Positions 8,710 to 15,953 of a stretch of DNA of 39,300 nt are shown here, piece after piece. A program made the position numbers and the translations under genes. The notes under the pieces were generated by a model. That model ran no database searches, was not told where the DNA came from, and saw only the letters and a program-made list of their open reading frames with translations. The stretch's first letter is position 1. The number at the start of each line of letters is the position of its first letter. Source of the stretch: an uncultured Bacilli bacterium (GTDB lineage: Bacteria; Bacillota_I; Bacilli_A; RF39; UBA660); assembly GCA_934087065.1 (NCBI GenBank), contig CAKOIS010000009.1, positions 1-39,300 of the forward strand. Direction: 5' to 3'.

Positions 8710-9123
8710 ATGAATAAGAAAAATATTGTAATAGCGCTTCTTTTAGTTTTAAACATAGTTTTATTTAGTTTGTGTATTCACTATAAAAATGATAAACCTG
8801 ATATAATAACTGAAACTAAAAAAGATAATGAAGTTAAAGATGAAGAAAAACCTGATATAAAAGAATGCACTCAAACTTACTACTATATAGAAGACTATAA
8901 CTATACTGGGGAAACTAACACTGAAAGATTTATTGTAGTAGATAAGTTTCAAAGGAACATCCCAGAAATACTTGTAATTGAAAATAGAACTGTTATAAAT
9001 GACGAATTAGTACCACACACTGGTTACGAAATTAAGTTTACTACTAGAAATGGAGAAAAGATAATCAACGAGATTACTAAGACAGATAAGGTTGCTTTTG
9101 ACCAAATACAAGAAGAATGTTAA
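8710..9123 (+). CDS. Small membrane-anchored protein between murG and ftsQ
   Basis: A 137-residue protein with one N-terminal hydrophobic helix (residues about 5-24) and an extracytoplasmic, acidic domain with several Tyr and two Cys (EC.Q near residue 52 and EEC at the very end). It occupies the position where many Bacilli carry murB, but bears no resemblance to MurB. It sits 21 bases after murG and 16 bases before the ftsQ start, so it is probably in the same operon. The family was not recognised; a cell-wall or divisome role is suggested by context only. Confidence 0.75.
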   Translation: MNKKNIVIALLLVLNIVLFSLCIHYKNDKPDIITETKKDNEVKDEEKPDIKECTQTYYYIEDYNYTGETNTERFIVVDKFQRNIPEILVIENRTVINDELVPHTGYEIKFTTRNGEKIINEITKTDKVAFDQIQEEC

Positions 9124-9139
9124 AGAAAGGATAAAAAGT

Positions 9140-9814
9140 ATGAGTAAAAAAATAAAGAAAAGAAAATTTAATTTTAAGAAGTTCTTTAAGTTTATCATAA
9201 CTCTAGTTTTTCTCGTACTTTTATATATATACTTCTCTAATAAACCTATAAAAAATATCTTAGTAAAAAATACATACTTTTTAACCGATGAACAAGTAAT
9301 TGAAGCTGCAGGAATTGATAGTTATCCATCATTTTTAAAAACGCTTAGCTTTAAAATAAAGAAGAATATTAAAAAGTTACCACTAGTGAAAGACGTTAAA
9401 GTAAAAAAAAGACTTGGATATAAAGTAATTTTAGAAGTAACAGAATATAAAGTATTGTTTAAAGTAAGAAGTACAAATGAGTTTGTATTAGATGCAAACA
9501 CAAGAGTAACAGACTTAGACATAAACGCACCTATACTAATAAACTATGCACCTGAAGAAATCACAGATAAATTAATTAGTAAATTCTTACAAATAGACCA
9601 AGATACTATTTTAAAAATTAGTGAGATAGAATATAGTCCTAATTTATATGATAAAGAAAGATTTATATTCTATATGAATGATGATAATGTTGTATATGTA
9701 ACACTTACTAAATTAAAAGAGTTTAATAACTATAACAAGATAAAAGAACAACTTAGTACTCACAAAGGCATACTATATTTAGATAGTGGAAACTACTTTG
9801 AAATAAAAGACTGA
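9140..9814 (+). CDS. ftsQ: Cell division protein FtsQ/DivIB
   Basis: A 224-residue bitopic protein: a Lys/Arg-rich cytoplasmic start (MSKKIKKRKF), one membrane helix (about 19-37), then a POTRA-like segment beginning IKNILVKNTYFLTDEQVIEAAGI and a beta domain ending with YLDSGNYFEI. This is the FtsQ/DivIB layout. I chose the ATG after AAAGGA rather than a codon 48 bases earlier, because that would add residues overlapping the upstream gene. ftsA and ftsZ do not follow; sigG comes next. Confidence 0.85.
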   Translation: MSKKIKKRKFNFKKFFKFIITLVFLVLLYIYFSNKPIKNILVKNTYFLTDEQVIEAAGIDSYPSFLKTLSFKIKKNIKKLPLVKDVKVKKRLGYKVILEVTEYKVLFKVRSTNEFVLDANTRVTDLDINAPILINYAPEEITDKLISKFLQIDQDTILKISEIEYSPNLYDKERFIFYMNDDNVVYVTLTKLKEFNNYNKIKEQLSTHKGILYLDSGNYFEIKD

Positions 9815-9816
9815 AT

Positions 9817-9862
9817 AAAATTGTCCTGAATCTAGCAATATATGTTAGAAAGGACAATTTTT
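9817..9862 (+). terminator. Long hairpin and U-run enclosing the sigG ribosome site
   Basis: AAAATTGTCCT (9817-9827) pairs perfectly with AGGACAATTTT (9851-9861), and an inner stem TCTAGCA/TGTTAGA extends it. AGGA in the 3' arm is 8 bases before the sigG ATG. The element can terminate ftsQ transcription and sequester the sigG ribosome site. Confidence 0.7.
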
Positions 9863-10636
9863 ATGTATAAGAAAGCTGTTACTATAACTGGAGTAAATAC
9901 AAATAACATTAAAGTACTAACACATGAAGAGATGACTATTTTATTTAATAGGTATAAAACCGGAGATATGCTAGCTAAAGAAGAACTTATTAATGGGAAT
10001 CTAAAACTAGTTTTATCAATTTTAAAAAAATATAACACTAGAAATGAGAACATGGACGACTTATTTCAAATAGGAGTAGTAGGACTTATTAAAGCAGTTG
10101 ATAACTTTGATTTATCCCATGAAGTTAAATTTAGTACTTATGCAGTTTTAATGATAGAAGGAGAAATTAAAAGATATATAAGAGATAATAATAGTCTTAG
10201 AATAAGTAGAAGTATAAAAGATTTAGCATATAAAATACTAAGGTTTAAAGAAAGTTATATAAGTACTTATGGACTAGAGCCAGATACAGACAAAATAAGT
10301 GAAAACTTAGGTGTAACAAACTATGAAGTAGTAGAAGCACTTCTCTCTTTAAAAAAACCTGAAAGCTTATATGAACCAATATATAACGATGGTGGAGACA
10401 CTATATACTTGATGGATCAAATAGAAGATAAAAAAGAAAACAAAGACATAGATGGCTTAATAAGTATGAGAAAAGCATTAAATAAGATAAAAGAAAGAGA
10501 AAAAAACATTCTAGTAGATAGATTTATTGTAGGAAAAACACAAATAGAAATAGCAAGTGAACTAAATATTAGTCAAGCTCAAGTAAGTAGACTAGAAAAG
10601 AATGCTATTAAAAGCATAAAGAAACTTATAAAGTAG
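9863..10636 (+). CDS. sigG: Sporulation sigma factor G (forespore)
   Basis: A 257-residue sigma-70 family protein. Region 2 shows NGNLKLVLSILKKYN, DDLFQIGVVGLIKAVDNFDLSHEVKFSTYA and EGEIKRYIRDNN; region 3 begins RISRSIKDLAYK; region 4 has EREKNILVDRFIVGKTQIEIA and the helix-turn-helix ISQAQVSRLEK. The N-terminal ITGVNTNNIKVLTHEEM and the stretch EPIYNDGGD.IY.MDQI are characteristic of SigG rather than SigF. SigG directs late forespore genes. The start is the ATG right after the hairpin; another ATG 21 bases upstream lies inside the hairpin and lacks a ribosome site. Confidence 0.92.
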   Translation: MYKKAVTITGVNTNNIKVLTHEEMTILFNRYKTGDMLAKEELINGNLKLVLSILKKYNTRNENMDDLFQIGVVGLIKAVDNFDLSHEVKFSTYAVLMIEGEIKRYIRDNNSLRISRSIKDLAYKILRFKESYISTYGLEPDTDKISENLGVTNYEVVEALLSLKKPESLYEPIYNDGGDTIYLMDQIEDKKENKDIDGLISMRKALNKIKEREKNILVDRFIVGKTQIEIASELNISQAQVSRLEKNAIKSIKKLIK

Positions 10637-10643
10637 GTTTCTT
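10619..10643 (+). terminator. Terminator of sigG
   Basis: AAGAAAC pairs with GTTTCTT, followed by a T-rich run. The stem overlaps the last codons of sigG. Confidence 0.6.
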
Positions 10644-10658
10644 TTTTCTTTAAAACAC

Positions 10659-10687
10659 TTGAAAAAACAAGCGTTTTGGTATATAAT
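10659..10687 (+). promoter_or_regulatory. Promoter of ppaC
   Basis: TTGAAA and TATAAT separated by 17 bases, with the -10 box about 25 bases before the start codon. The -35 box also lies inside a weak inverted repeat (AAAACACTTG / CAAGCGTTTT). Confidence 0.75.
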
Positions 10688-10712
10688 TTATAAGTCTGAA
10701 GGGGATGATATA

Positions 10713-12326
10713 ATGGAAAAAGTTTTAGTTTTTGGGCATATGAACCCAGATACTGACTCAGTAACAGCTTCAATAACACTTGCAAATTTAAGAAGACATT
10801 TAGGACTTAACGCTGAAGAAAGAGTTTTAGGAGATATAAACAAAGAAACAAAGTTTGTACTAGACTACTTTAAAGTAAAAGAACCACGTTATTTAAACGA
10901 TACTAAACTTAGAATAAAAGATATGGACTACCGAAAGAATTGCTTTATTAATGAGTATTCTTCAATAATAGATACATATGATTATATGATGGATAAAAAT
11001 ACAACTGGTGTACCTATAGTAGACAAAGACAAGAAGTTTGTTAGTTTAGTTACTGCAAAAGATATACTAAATAAAAGTATGTTTAACACAGATACTTCTT
11101 TATATACTAGTTATGATAACATATTAAAAACACTAGAAGGAGAAGAAGTTGTAAGAATAAATGATACTATAGAAGGTACTATAAAAGCAGCGGCTTTTGC
11201 ACATTCCACATTTGAAGAAAATGCTAATCTTACTAAAGACGACATCGTAATTGTAGGAGATAGGCACTACATAATAGAATTATCTTTAAAGTCAAAAATT
11301 AAACTTCTTATAATAATAGGCGGTAATGATCTAAAAAAAGAAGAGATTAAACTAGCTAAAAAGAATAAAGTAAACGTTATTAAAACTAAACTAAATACGT
11401 TTGAAACATCTAGAATAATACTTAACAGTAACTATATTAAGAAAATATGTGATAAAGAAACAAACTATGTATTACATGAAAAAGATAGCTATGATGACTT
11501 TATGGAAATGTCAAAGAACTTGCTTATTGATAACTATCCAGTACTTGATAAAAATGATGTATGCAAAGGACTTCTTAGAAAAAGTGAACTAGCAAAAAGC
11601 AATAAAAGAAAAGTAATACTAGTAGATCATAACGAGATAGAACAGTCCGCAATCGGGCTTGAAGAAGCTGAGATAATTGAAATAGTAGACCATCATAAAA
11701 TCGGTAGAGTCTCAACTAAAGTACCAATTAACTTTAGAAACATGATAGTAGGTAGTACAAATACTATAATATATGAAATGTATAAAGAAAATAATGTTAA
11801 AATATCTAAAGAAATGGCAGGACTTATGTTAAGTGGAATAATAAGTGATACATTACTTTTAAAAAGTCCTACTACAACTGAGCTTGATAAAAACGCTGTT
11901 AAAGCATTAAATAAAATATGTAAGTTAAAAATAGAAAAATATGGATTAGAAATGTTTAAAGCTGGAACTAGTTTAGATGGTATGAGCATTCAAGATATAC
12001 TAGAGTTAGACTCAAAAACATTCAAAAATAATGATGTATCATTTACAGTTAGTCAAGCATTCACTCTTGATATTGATGGAATACTTAAAGATAAAGAAAG
12101 CTATATTGAAAAGATAGAAGAATATAAAAGTGTTACAAATGTAAATGCATATTTATTTGTAGTAACAGATATCATTAAAAATGGTAGTTATATATTCTAT
12201 AATAAAGATAGCGAAGAAAGTATAAAGAAATCTTTTAACTTAAAGAAAATTAGTGAAGGAATATTTGTTAAAGATATCGTTTCAAGAAAGAAACAAATAG
12301 TACCAGTATTAATTGATACACTTTAA
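10713..12326 (+). CDS. ppaC: Manganese-dependent inorganic pyrophosphatase with CBS domains
   Basis: A family II (DHH) pyrophosphatase of 537 residues, which hydrolyses PPi to phosphate. The catalytic part is split: GHMNPDTDSVTASI at the start, then VDHNE and VDHHKIGR (the DHH motif), and a C-terminal DHHA2 domain with SLDGMSIQDILELD. Between them (about residues 65-300) is a nucleotide-sensing CBS pair (STG-like NTTGVPIVD, DNYPVLD) with an intervening DRTGG-type domain, which in characterised relatives confers AMP/ADP control. The start follows GAAGGGGATGAT; an upstream TTG is inside the promoter. It is a single-gene unit. Confidence 0.93.
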   Translation: MEKVLVFGHMNPDTDSVTASITLANLRRHLGLNAEERVLGDINKETKFVLDYFKVKEPRYLNDTKLRIKDMDYRKNCFINEYSSIIDTYDYMMDKNTTGVPIVDKDKKFVSLVTAKDILNKSMFNTDTSLYTSYDNILKTLEGEEVVRINDTIEGTIKAAAFAHSTFEENANLTKDDIVIVGDRHYIIELSLKSKIKLLIIIGGNDLKKEEIKLAKKNKVNVIKTKLNTFETSRIILNSNYIKKICDKETNYVLHEKDSYDDFMEMSKNLLIDNYPVLDKNDVCKGLLRKSELAKSNKRKVILVDHNEIEQSAIGLEEAEIIEIVDHHKIGRVSTKVPINFRNMIVGSTNTIIYEMYKENNVKISKEMAGLMLSGIISDTLLLKSPTTTELDKNAVKALNKICKLKIEKYGLEMFKAGTSLDGMSIQDILELDSKTFKNNDVSFTVSQAFTLDIDGILKDKESYIEKIEEYKSVTNVNAYLFVVTDIIKNGSYIFYNKDSEESIKKSFNLKKISEGIFVKDIVSRKKQIVPVLIDTL

Positions 12327-12328
12327 TC

Positions 12329-12358
12329 TTGACAAGACCTACTAAAAAATGATAAGAT
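12329..12358 (+). promoter_or_regulatory. Promoter of the complete surface-protein cassette
   Basis: TTGACA is followed 18 bases later by TAAGAT within TGATAAGATTA, a sequence also present at the equivalent place in the other cassette (38689-38699). Overlapping inverted repeats (GATAA-GA-TTATC and AAGAT-T-ATCTT) cover the -10 region and could be an operator, perhaps for the XRE protein encoded downstream. Confidence 0.6.
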
Positions 12359-12389
12359 TATCTTGTAATAAAGATAGGAAGTGAAGTAC

Positions 12390-12449
12390 ATGAAAATTAA
12401 CTCTTTAGTGCAAAACAAAGTACAAATGGGGGGGGGGTTATTTAAATAG
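12390..12449 (+). CDS. G-tract leader peptide (short, presumed OFF frame)
   Basis: A 19-codon ORF with a good ribosome site (AGGAAGTG, 6 bases before ATG). As sequenced it reads through ten G and ends MGGGLFK-stop at 12447-12449, 34 bases before the hairpin. With 9 or 12 G the frame becomes 34 (or 35) codons long, ending FSCTIKWIE with TAA at 12493-12495, in the loop of the terminator hairpin. With 11 G it stops almost at once. The matching ending in the second cassette argues that the long frame is selected. Function as an attenuator leader is inference. Confidence 0.7.
   Translation: MKINSLVQNKVQMGGGLFK
12428..12437 (+). repeat. Poly-G tract (10 G), candidate phase-variation site
   Basis: Ten consecutive G in a genome of about 30% G+C, inside the leader ORF directly after its internal ATG codon. 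An identical 10-G tract occupies the same place in the other cassette. Homopolymers of this length are known to slip during replication. Confidence 0.85.
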
Positions 12450-12483
12450 TATAAATAACTATAGTTTTTCATGTACAATTAAA

Positions 12484-12510
12484 TGGATAGAATAACTCTA
12501 CCCATTTTTT
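12484..12510 (+). terminator. Conserved attenuator hairpin before xre
   Basis: TGGATAGA (12484-12491) pairs with TCTACCCA (12497-12504) with one A-C mismatch around the 5-base loop ATAAC. Six T follow. It lies between the G-tract leader and the XRE start, so read-through is required for the cassette to be expressed from the promoter at 12329. Confidence 0.75.
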
Positions 12511-12534
12511 CGTGTGTAAGAAAAGAGGAAATTT

Positions 12535-12777
12535 ATGACAAATGAAGATTTAAAAAAGTTAGTAGGAAGAAACGTAAGAAAGTATAGGCTTATATATAAC
12601 GCGTACAACAAAGAAAAACTTACTCAGAAAGATCTTGCTAGTAAGATAGGTGCAAAGACACCTCTTATAGGTGCTTTGGAGAGTGATAACAACAACATGG
12701 GAGTAAGTATATATAATTTATATATGATAAGCAAAGTACTAAATGTACCAATAGAAAAGTTTTTTGAGGAGGAGTAA
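12535..12777 (+). CDS. XRE-family helix-turn-helix regulator
   Basis: An 80-residue Cro/CI-type DNA-binding protein covering nearly nothing but the HTH domain: VRKYRLIYNAYNKEKLTQKDLASKIG (helices 1-2), then TPLIGALES as recognition helix and a helix with VSIYNLYMISKVLNVPIEKFFEEE. It is 72/80 identical by eye to the protein at 38934. The ribosome site is AGAGGAAAT. Only 5 bases separate its stop from the surface-protein start, so the two are co-expressed. It probably regulates its own cassette or the family of cassettes; the target is not known. Confidence 0.9.
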   Translation: MTNEDLKKLVGRNVRKYRLIYNAYNKEKLTQKDLASKIGAKTPLIGALESDNNNMGVSIYNLYMISKVLNVPIEKFFEEE

Positions 12778-12782
12778 AGTAT

Positions 12783-15275
12783 ATGAAGAATAAAAAAGGA
12801 ATGATATATGGAGTACTATTAATGACTTGTTTAGTAATAGGTTTATCTTATGGAGCATTTATATTTAGTACAGATAAATATAGAAGTAGTGAATTATTAA
12901 TAAGTAAGTTAAACTATAGTATAGATATACAAGAAGACGGAAGTAATAAGTCTACAATTAATGGAAGTTCAGTAACAGTACCAGCTAGTACTAAAGTATA
13001 TTTAAATATTACTTTAACAAGTGTAAATGAAATAGATAGTAAATATACTTTAGCATATAAAACTAGCACAAACGCTAAAGTAGAGTACTCAGATAGAACA
13101 CCATGGAACACACAAGGAGTAATAAAAGGAATAGACAGTAACACTTATTCAAAAAAGATAAGAGTAGTAATAGATAACACAAATATCTCAACACCATCTA
13201 CAGTAAACTTTCAAGTATATGGTGGATACTCATTTAACTCATATGCAAATATAGAACTAACTGATGGATATGTATCAGTAAGTGGACCATACACAGAAGT
13301 TGCAACAAACATAGGAAATAGACTAGTAGATATAATAGAAAGTGATACAAGTTGTTTAACAAGTAATTCTAACACTTGCTTGTATGGTGGAGAAAACATC
13401 AAAAACTATGTTCAATATCCAGAAGACAGTGATAAAACAAAAAACTTATGGAGAATAATAGGAAGTTATCAAATAGACGATCAAACACTACCTAAACTAA
13501 TAAGTCAAAGTACAACTAGTACAAGTACTTCAACACTAACAACAGACTTAACATCATTTTATAACATATTAGAAGATAAAGAAGTATTAGTACAAGAAAC
13601 AAATAAGTTTAATTGTTTCACTAGTACTTGTGCAGAAAGCACATATAGTAATATTGGACTTTTAACTGATTATGAATATAATCAAATAGGTGGAGTTAAT
13701 TCATACTTAGCAACTACTGAAAACTATTATATAAATACTTCAAGTGGAATAAAAGAAGTAACAAGTAGTGGAATAACAAACCCAAGTAATACAAGTGGAC
13801 TAAAACCAACAATATATTTACAAACTGGTGTACAAGTAACAGGAAGTGGAACAGTGAGTGACCCATACATCATAAGTCCAGCAAGTGATATAAACTTAGT
13901 TTCTTATACATTAAATGGACAAGCAACAGATAAAACGTATGCAGACTTACTAAAAACAAATGTAGTAAAAAATGTAACTTGTAAAAATGAAACAACAGCA
14001 ACATGGGATAATACAGATTTTTCAATAAAACTAAAGAATATACATACACCAGACTATTGTACAATAGACTTTGGAAATGGATATAGTGTTAGTTTAACAG
14101 CAACAAATGGTACAGTAAGTCCATCAAATATAACAGTTGGATATAATGGAAGCGCAAGTTTTACTGTAACACCTAACAGTGGATATAAACTAGAAATAGA
14201 CAGTCATACATGTGGCGGAACACTTTCAGGAAATACATATACAATAAATAATGTAACAAGTGGTAAAACTTGTAGTATAACATTCAAGTCTTCTACACCA
14301 ACATTATATGCTAAACTGCTTGCTGATAAAACAACACGTCCAGGAGCAAGAACAAGCTTTAGTTCAGTATTAACAACGGATAATACAAAAACATTATATA
14401 CATCAACAGAGAATGGAACAACAGTATACTATTTTGCAGGAAATGCAACAGATAACTGGGTAAAGTTTGGAAAGAATGAAAACAATCAAGACTTATACTG
14501 GAGAATAATAAGAACAAACTCTGATGGTAGTGTAAAACTTTTGTATCACGGCACAAGTACAACTGCAACAGATGCGGTTATAAACACAAGTACAGCATTT
14601 AATACAACATATAATAACCCAATGTATGTAGGATATATGTATGGAACAAGCGGTTCATTAGTAAATAATAGAACAAATACAAATAATAGTACAATAAAAG
14701 GAATAATAGATACATGGTATGAAAATAATCTAAAAACTAACTATACAAAATACTTAAGTACAACAGCAGTATATTGCAATGATAGAAGTAACCCAGCAGG
14801 TGGATATAACACTGGAGGTACAACATTCTACTATGGTGGATATACACGATTAATAACAAATAAAACACCAACATATGACTGTACAGACACTAACGATAAA
14901 TTCACAGTAGACACAAGTACAGGAAATGGGAAGTTAACATATCCAATAGCATTAATGACAGCAGACGAAGTATCATTTGCAGGTGGAGTATATAATAACA
15001 ATGCAGAAACATGGTATTATTATAATAGTGCAAAAGGTAGCTCAACAGGCTCAACCTGGTGGTGGTTGTTGTCTCCTTACTTTTGGAGTGGCAGCTACGC
15101 TTACGTGTTCTACGTGAGTGGTTCGTCCTTCCCTGGCTACTTTAACAACGACGGCGTCGGCATCGCGCACGGTGTGCGTCCGGCAGTTTCTCTCAAATCT
15201 TGTATCAAATATAGTACAGGAAATGGCTCAGCAAACGAACCATACACAATAAAAGAAACTACAAGTGGGTGTTAA
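12783..15275 (+). CDS. Membrane-anchored surface protein with lectin-like, putatively hypervariable C-terminus
   Basis: An 830-residue protein. Residues 1-30 form a signal/anchor helix (GVLLMTCLVIGLSYGAFIFST). Then comes a beta-rich, Ser/Thr/Asn-rich region with several Cys pairs (about 200-320), an Ig-like/InlB-B-like repeat (SVSLTATNGTVSPSNITV.. to CSITF, about 435-505), and finally one copy of the module seen twice at 1-2307 (about 520-830). Its DUF6273/C-type-lectin-like end reads WWWLLSP, a 31-residue segment, then GVRPAVSLK. That segment uses codons quite unlike the rest of the gene (see 15057-15201). The RBS is GAGGAG. It is the output gene of the leader/XRE cassette. Binding or adhesion is inferred, not shown. 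Confidence 0.88.
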   Translation: MKNKKGMIYGVLLMTCLVIGLSYGAFIFSTDKYRSSELLISKLNYSIDIQEDGSNKSTINGSSVTVPASTKVYLNITLTSVNEIDSKYTLAYKTSTNAKVEYSDRTPWNTQGVIKGIDSNTYSKKIRVVIDNTNISTPSTVNFQVYGGYSFNSYANIELTDGYVSVSGPYTEVATNIGNRLVDIIESDTSCLTSNSNTCLYGGENIKNYVQYPEDSDKTKNLWRIIGSYQIDDQTLPKLISQSTTSTSTSTLTTDLTSFYNILEDKEVLVQETNKFNCFTSTCAESTYSNIGLLTDYEYNQIGGVNSYLATTENYYINTSSGIKEVTSSGITNPSNTSGLKPTIYLQTGVQVTGSGTVSDPYIISPASDINLVSYTLNGQATDKTYADLLKTNVVKNVTCKNETTATWDNTDFSIKLKNIHTPDYCTIDFGNGYSVSLTATNGTVSPSNITVGYNGSASFTVTPNSGYKLEIDSHTCGGTLSGNTYTINNVTSGKTCSITFKSSTPTLYAKLLADKTTRPGARTSFSSVLTTDNTKTLYTSTENGTTVYYFAGNATDNWVKFGKNENNQDLYWRIIRTNSDGSVKLLYHGTSTTATDAVINTSTAFNTTYNNPMYVGYMYGTSGSLVNNRTNTNNSTIKGIIDTWYENNLKTNYTKYLSTTAVYCNDRSNPAGGYNTGGTTFYYGGYTRLITNKTPTYDCTDTNDKFTVDTSTGNGKLTYPIALMTADEVSFAGGVYNNNAETWYYYNSAKGSSTGSTWWWLLSPYFWSGSYAYVFYVSGSSFPGYFNNDGVGIAHGVRPAVSLKSCIKYSTGNGSANEPYTIKETTSGC
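15057..15201 (+). other. Putative DGR variable region (VR) in the surface-protein gene
   Basis: Bases 15061-15180 contain 67 G+C and only 15 A of 120 by hand count, against about 30% G+C around. Of the 31 codons between LLSP and GVRPA, none ends in A and 19 end in C, in a gene that otherwise prefers A- and T-ending codons. AAC/AAT codons in a template randomised at A give exactly such NNC/NNT codons. The residues are mostly Y, F, S, G, V, N, D and H, as in known DGR-diversified lectin folds. It is placed about 30 codons before the stop, as is usual. No template repeat or reverse transcriptase is in the window. Confidence 0.65.
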
Positions 15276-15303
15276 CCAAAAAAGGTTGACATCCTTTTTA
15301 TTT
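15271..15303 (+). terminator. Terminator of the surface-protein cassette
   Basis: GTTAACC pairs with GGTTGAC (one G-U) over an A6 loop, followed by ATCCTTTTTATTT. The stem includes the stop codon and overlaps the -35 box of the rpsP promoter. Confidence 0.6.
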
Positions 15304-15314
15304 AGTGGTATTAT
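15286..15314 (+). promoter_or_regulatory. Promoter of rpsP-khpA
   Basis: A consensus TTGACA, a 17-base spacer and TATTAT. The -10 box lies 26 bases before the rpsP ATG. The -35 box sits in the 3' arm of the preceding terminator. Confidence 0.85.
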
Positions 15315-15340
15315 ATTATCAGAAAGAGGAGGAAAATATT

Positions 15341-15607
15341 ATGGTAAAATTAAGATTAAAAAGAATGGGTTCTAAAAAGAAACCTTTTTACAGAATAGTA
15401 GCTGCTGATAGTCATGATAGAAGAGATGGTTCTTTTATAGAATTAGTTGGTACTTATAGTCCACTAGAAGACTCTAAAATCAATATCAATGAAGAAGTAG
15501 CATTAAAATGGTTAAATAATGGTGCTATGCCTACTGATACTGTTAAAAATCTATTAAGTAAGGCTGGAATTATGAAGAAATTTCATGATTCAAAGATGAG
15601 TAAGTAA
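15341..15607 (+). CDS. rpsP: 30S ribosomal protein bS16
   Basis: An 88-residue basic protein beginning MVKLRLKRMGSKKKPFYRIV and containing DRRDGSFIE.VGTY.P, the hallmark of bS16. The start is the ATG 7 bases after AGGAGGA; an upstream in-frame codon lies in the promoter. Its stop TAA overlaps the start of khpA by one base. rpsP followed by a KH-domain gene is the standard order in Bacillota; ffh does not precede it here, a surface-protein cassette does. Confidence 0.97.
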   Translation: MVKLRLKRMGSKKKPFYRIVAADSHDRRDGSFIELVGTYSPLEDSKININEEVALKWLNNGAMPTDTVKNLLSKAGIMKKFHDSKMSK

Positions 15608-15849
15608 TGAGTATTGAACAATTTGCTGAATACCTAGTATCTAATATTGCTAAGGAATCTGATTTAGTTAAAGTAAAGAAGTTTGAAACTGAAGAAGGTA
15701 ATATTCTTGAAATACTTGTTAGTGAAAGTGATATGCCACGTGTAATAGGTAGGCAAGGAGTAGTGGCTAATAGTATTAAGACTCTTATTCAAGCAAAAGC
15801 TTACAATGATGGAGTTAAGAATTTAAAAATTAATATTGACTCATTTTAA
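15607..15849 (+). CDS. khpA: KH-domain RNA-binding protein
   Basis: An 80-residue single-domain protein. The KH signature with the GxxG loop is present as PRVIGRQGVVANSIK (about residues 38-52). KhpA (YlqC) binds RNA with KhpB and affects cell size and division in Bacillota. It is translationally coupled to rpsP (stop and start overlap by one base) and followed by a strong terminator. rimM and trmD, which often follow, are absent. Confidence 0.93.
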   Translation: MSIEQFAEYLVSNIAKESDLVKVKKFETEEGNILEILVSESDMPRVIGRQGVVANSIKTLIQAKAYNDGVKNLKINIDSF

Positions 15850-15875
15850 GATTAGATAATGTCTAATCTTTTTTT
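15848..15875 (+). terminator. Terminator of rpsP-khpA
   Basis: A perfect 9-bp stem AAGATTAGA / TCTAATCTT with a 5-base loop and a following T-run. Confidence 0.85.
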
Positions 15876-15918
15876 ATAACAATATAATATAAAAAGTTTT
15901 CAAAATGTAAAAAAATGT

Positions 15919-15947
15919 TAGACAAAACTTATATATTATGTTATATT
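15919..15947 (+). promoter_or_regulatory. Promoter of the putative small RNA
   Basis: TAGACA, a 17-base spacer and TATATT, giving a predicted transcription start near 15954. Confidence 0.5.
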
Positions 15948-15953
15948 ATATAT

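Noticed and set aside
12428..12437. Poly-G run as an assembly or sequencing artefact
   Set aside because: The same ten G recur at the matching position in an independent cassette with different flanks, both inside an ORF, so the tract is real; its exact length may still be mis-called.
15057..15201. GC-rich segment as DNA transferred from a GC-rich organism
   Set aside because: The frame is preserved, the framing motifs (W..LSP, GVRPA) match the paralogous modules, and depletion concerns A more than T. Simple transfer would not explain its confinement to one lectin-tip segment, but it cannot be fully excluded without a template repeat.
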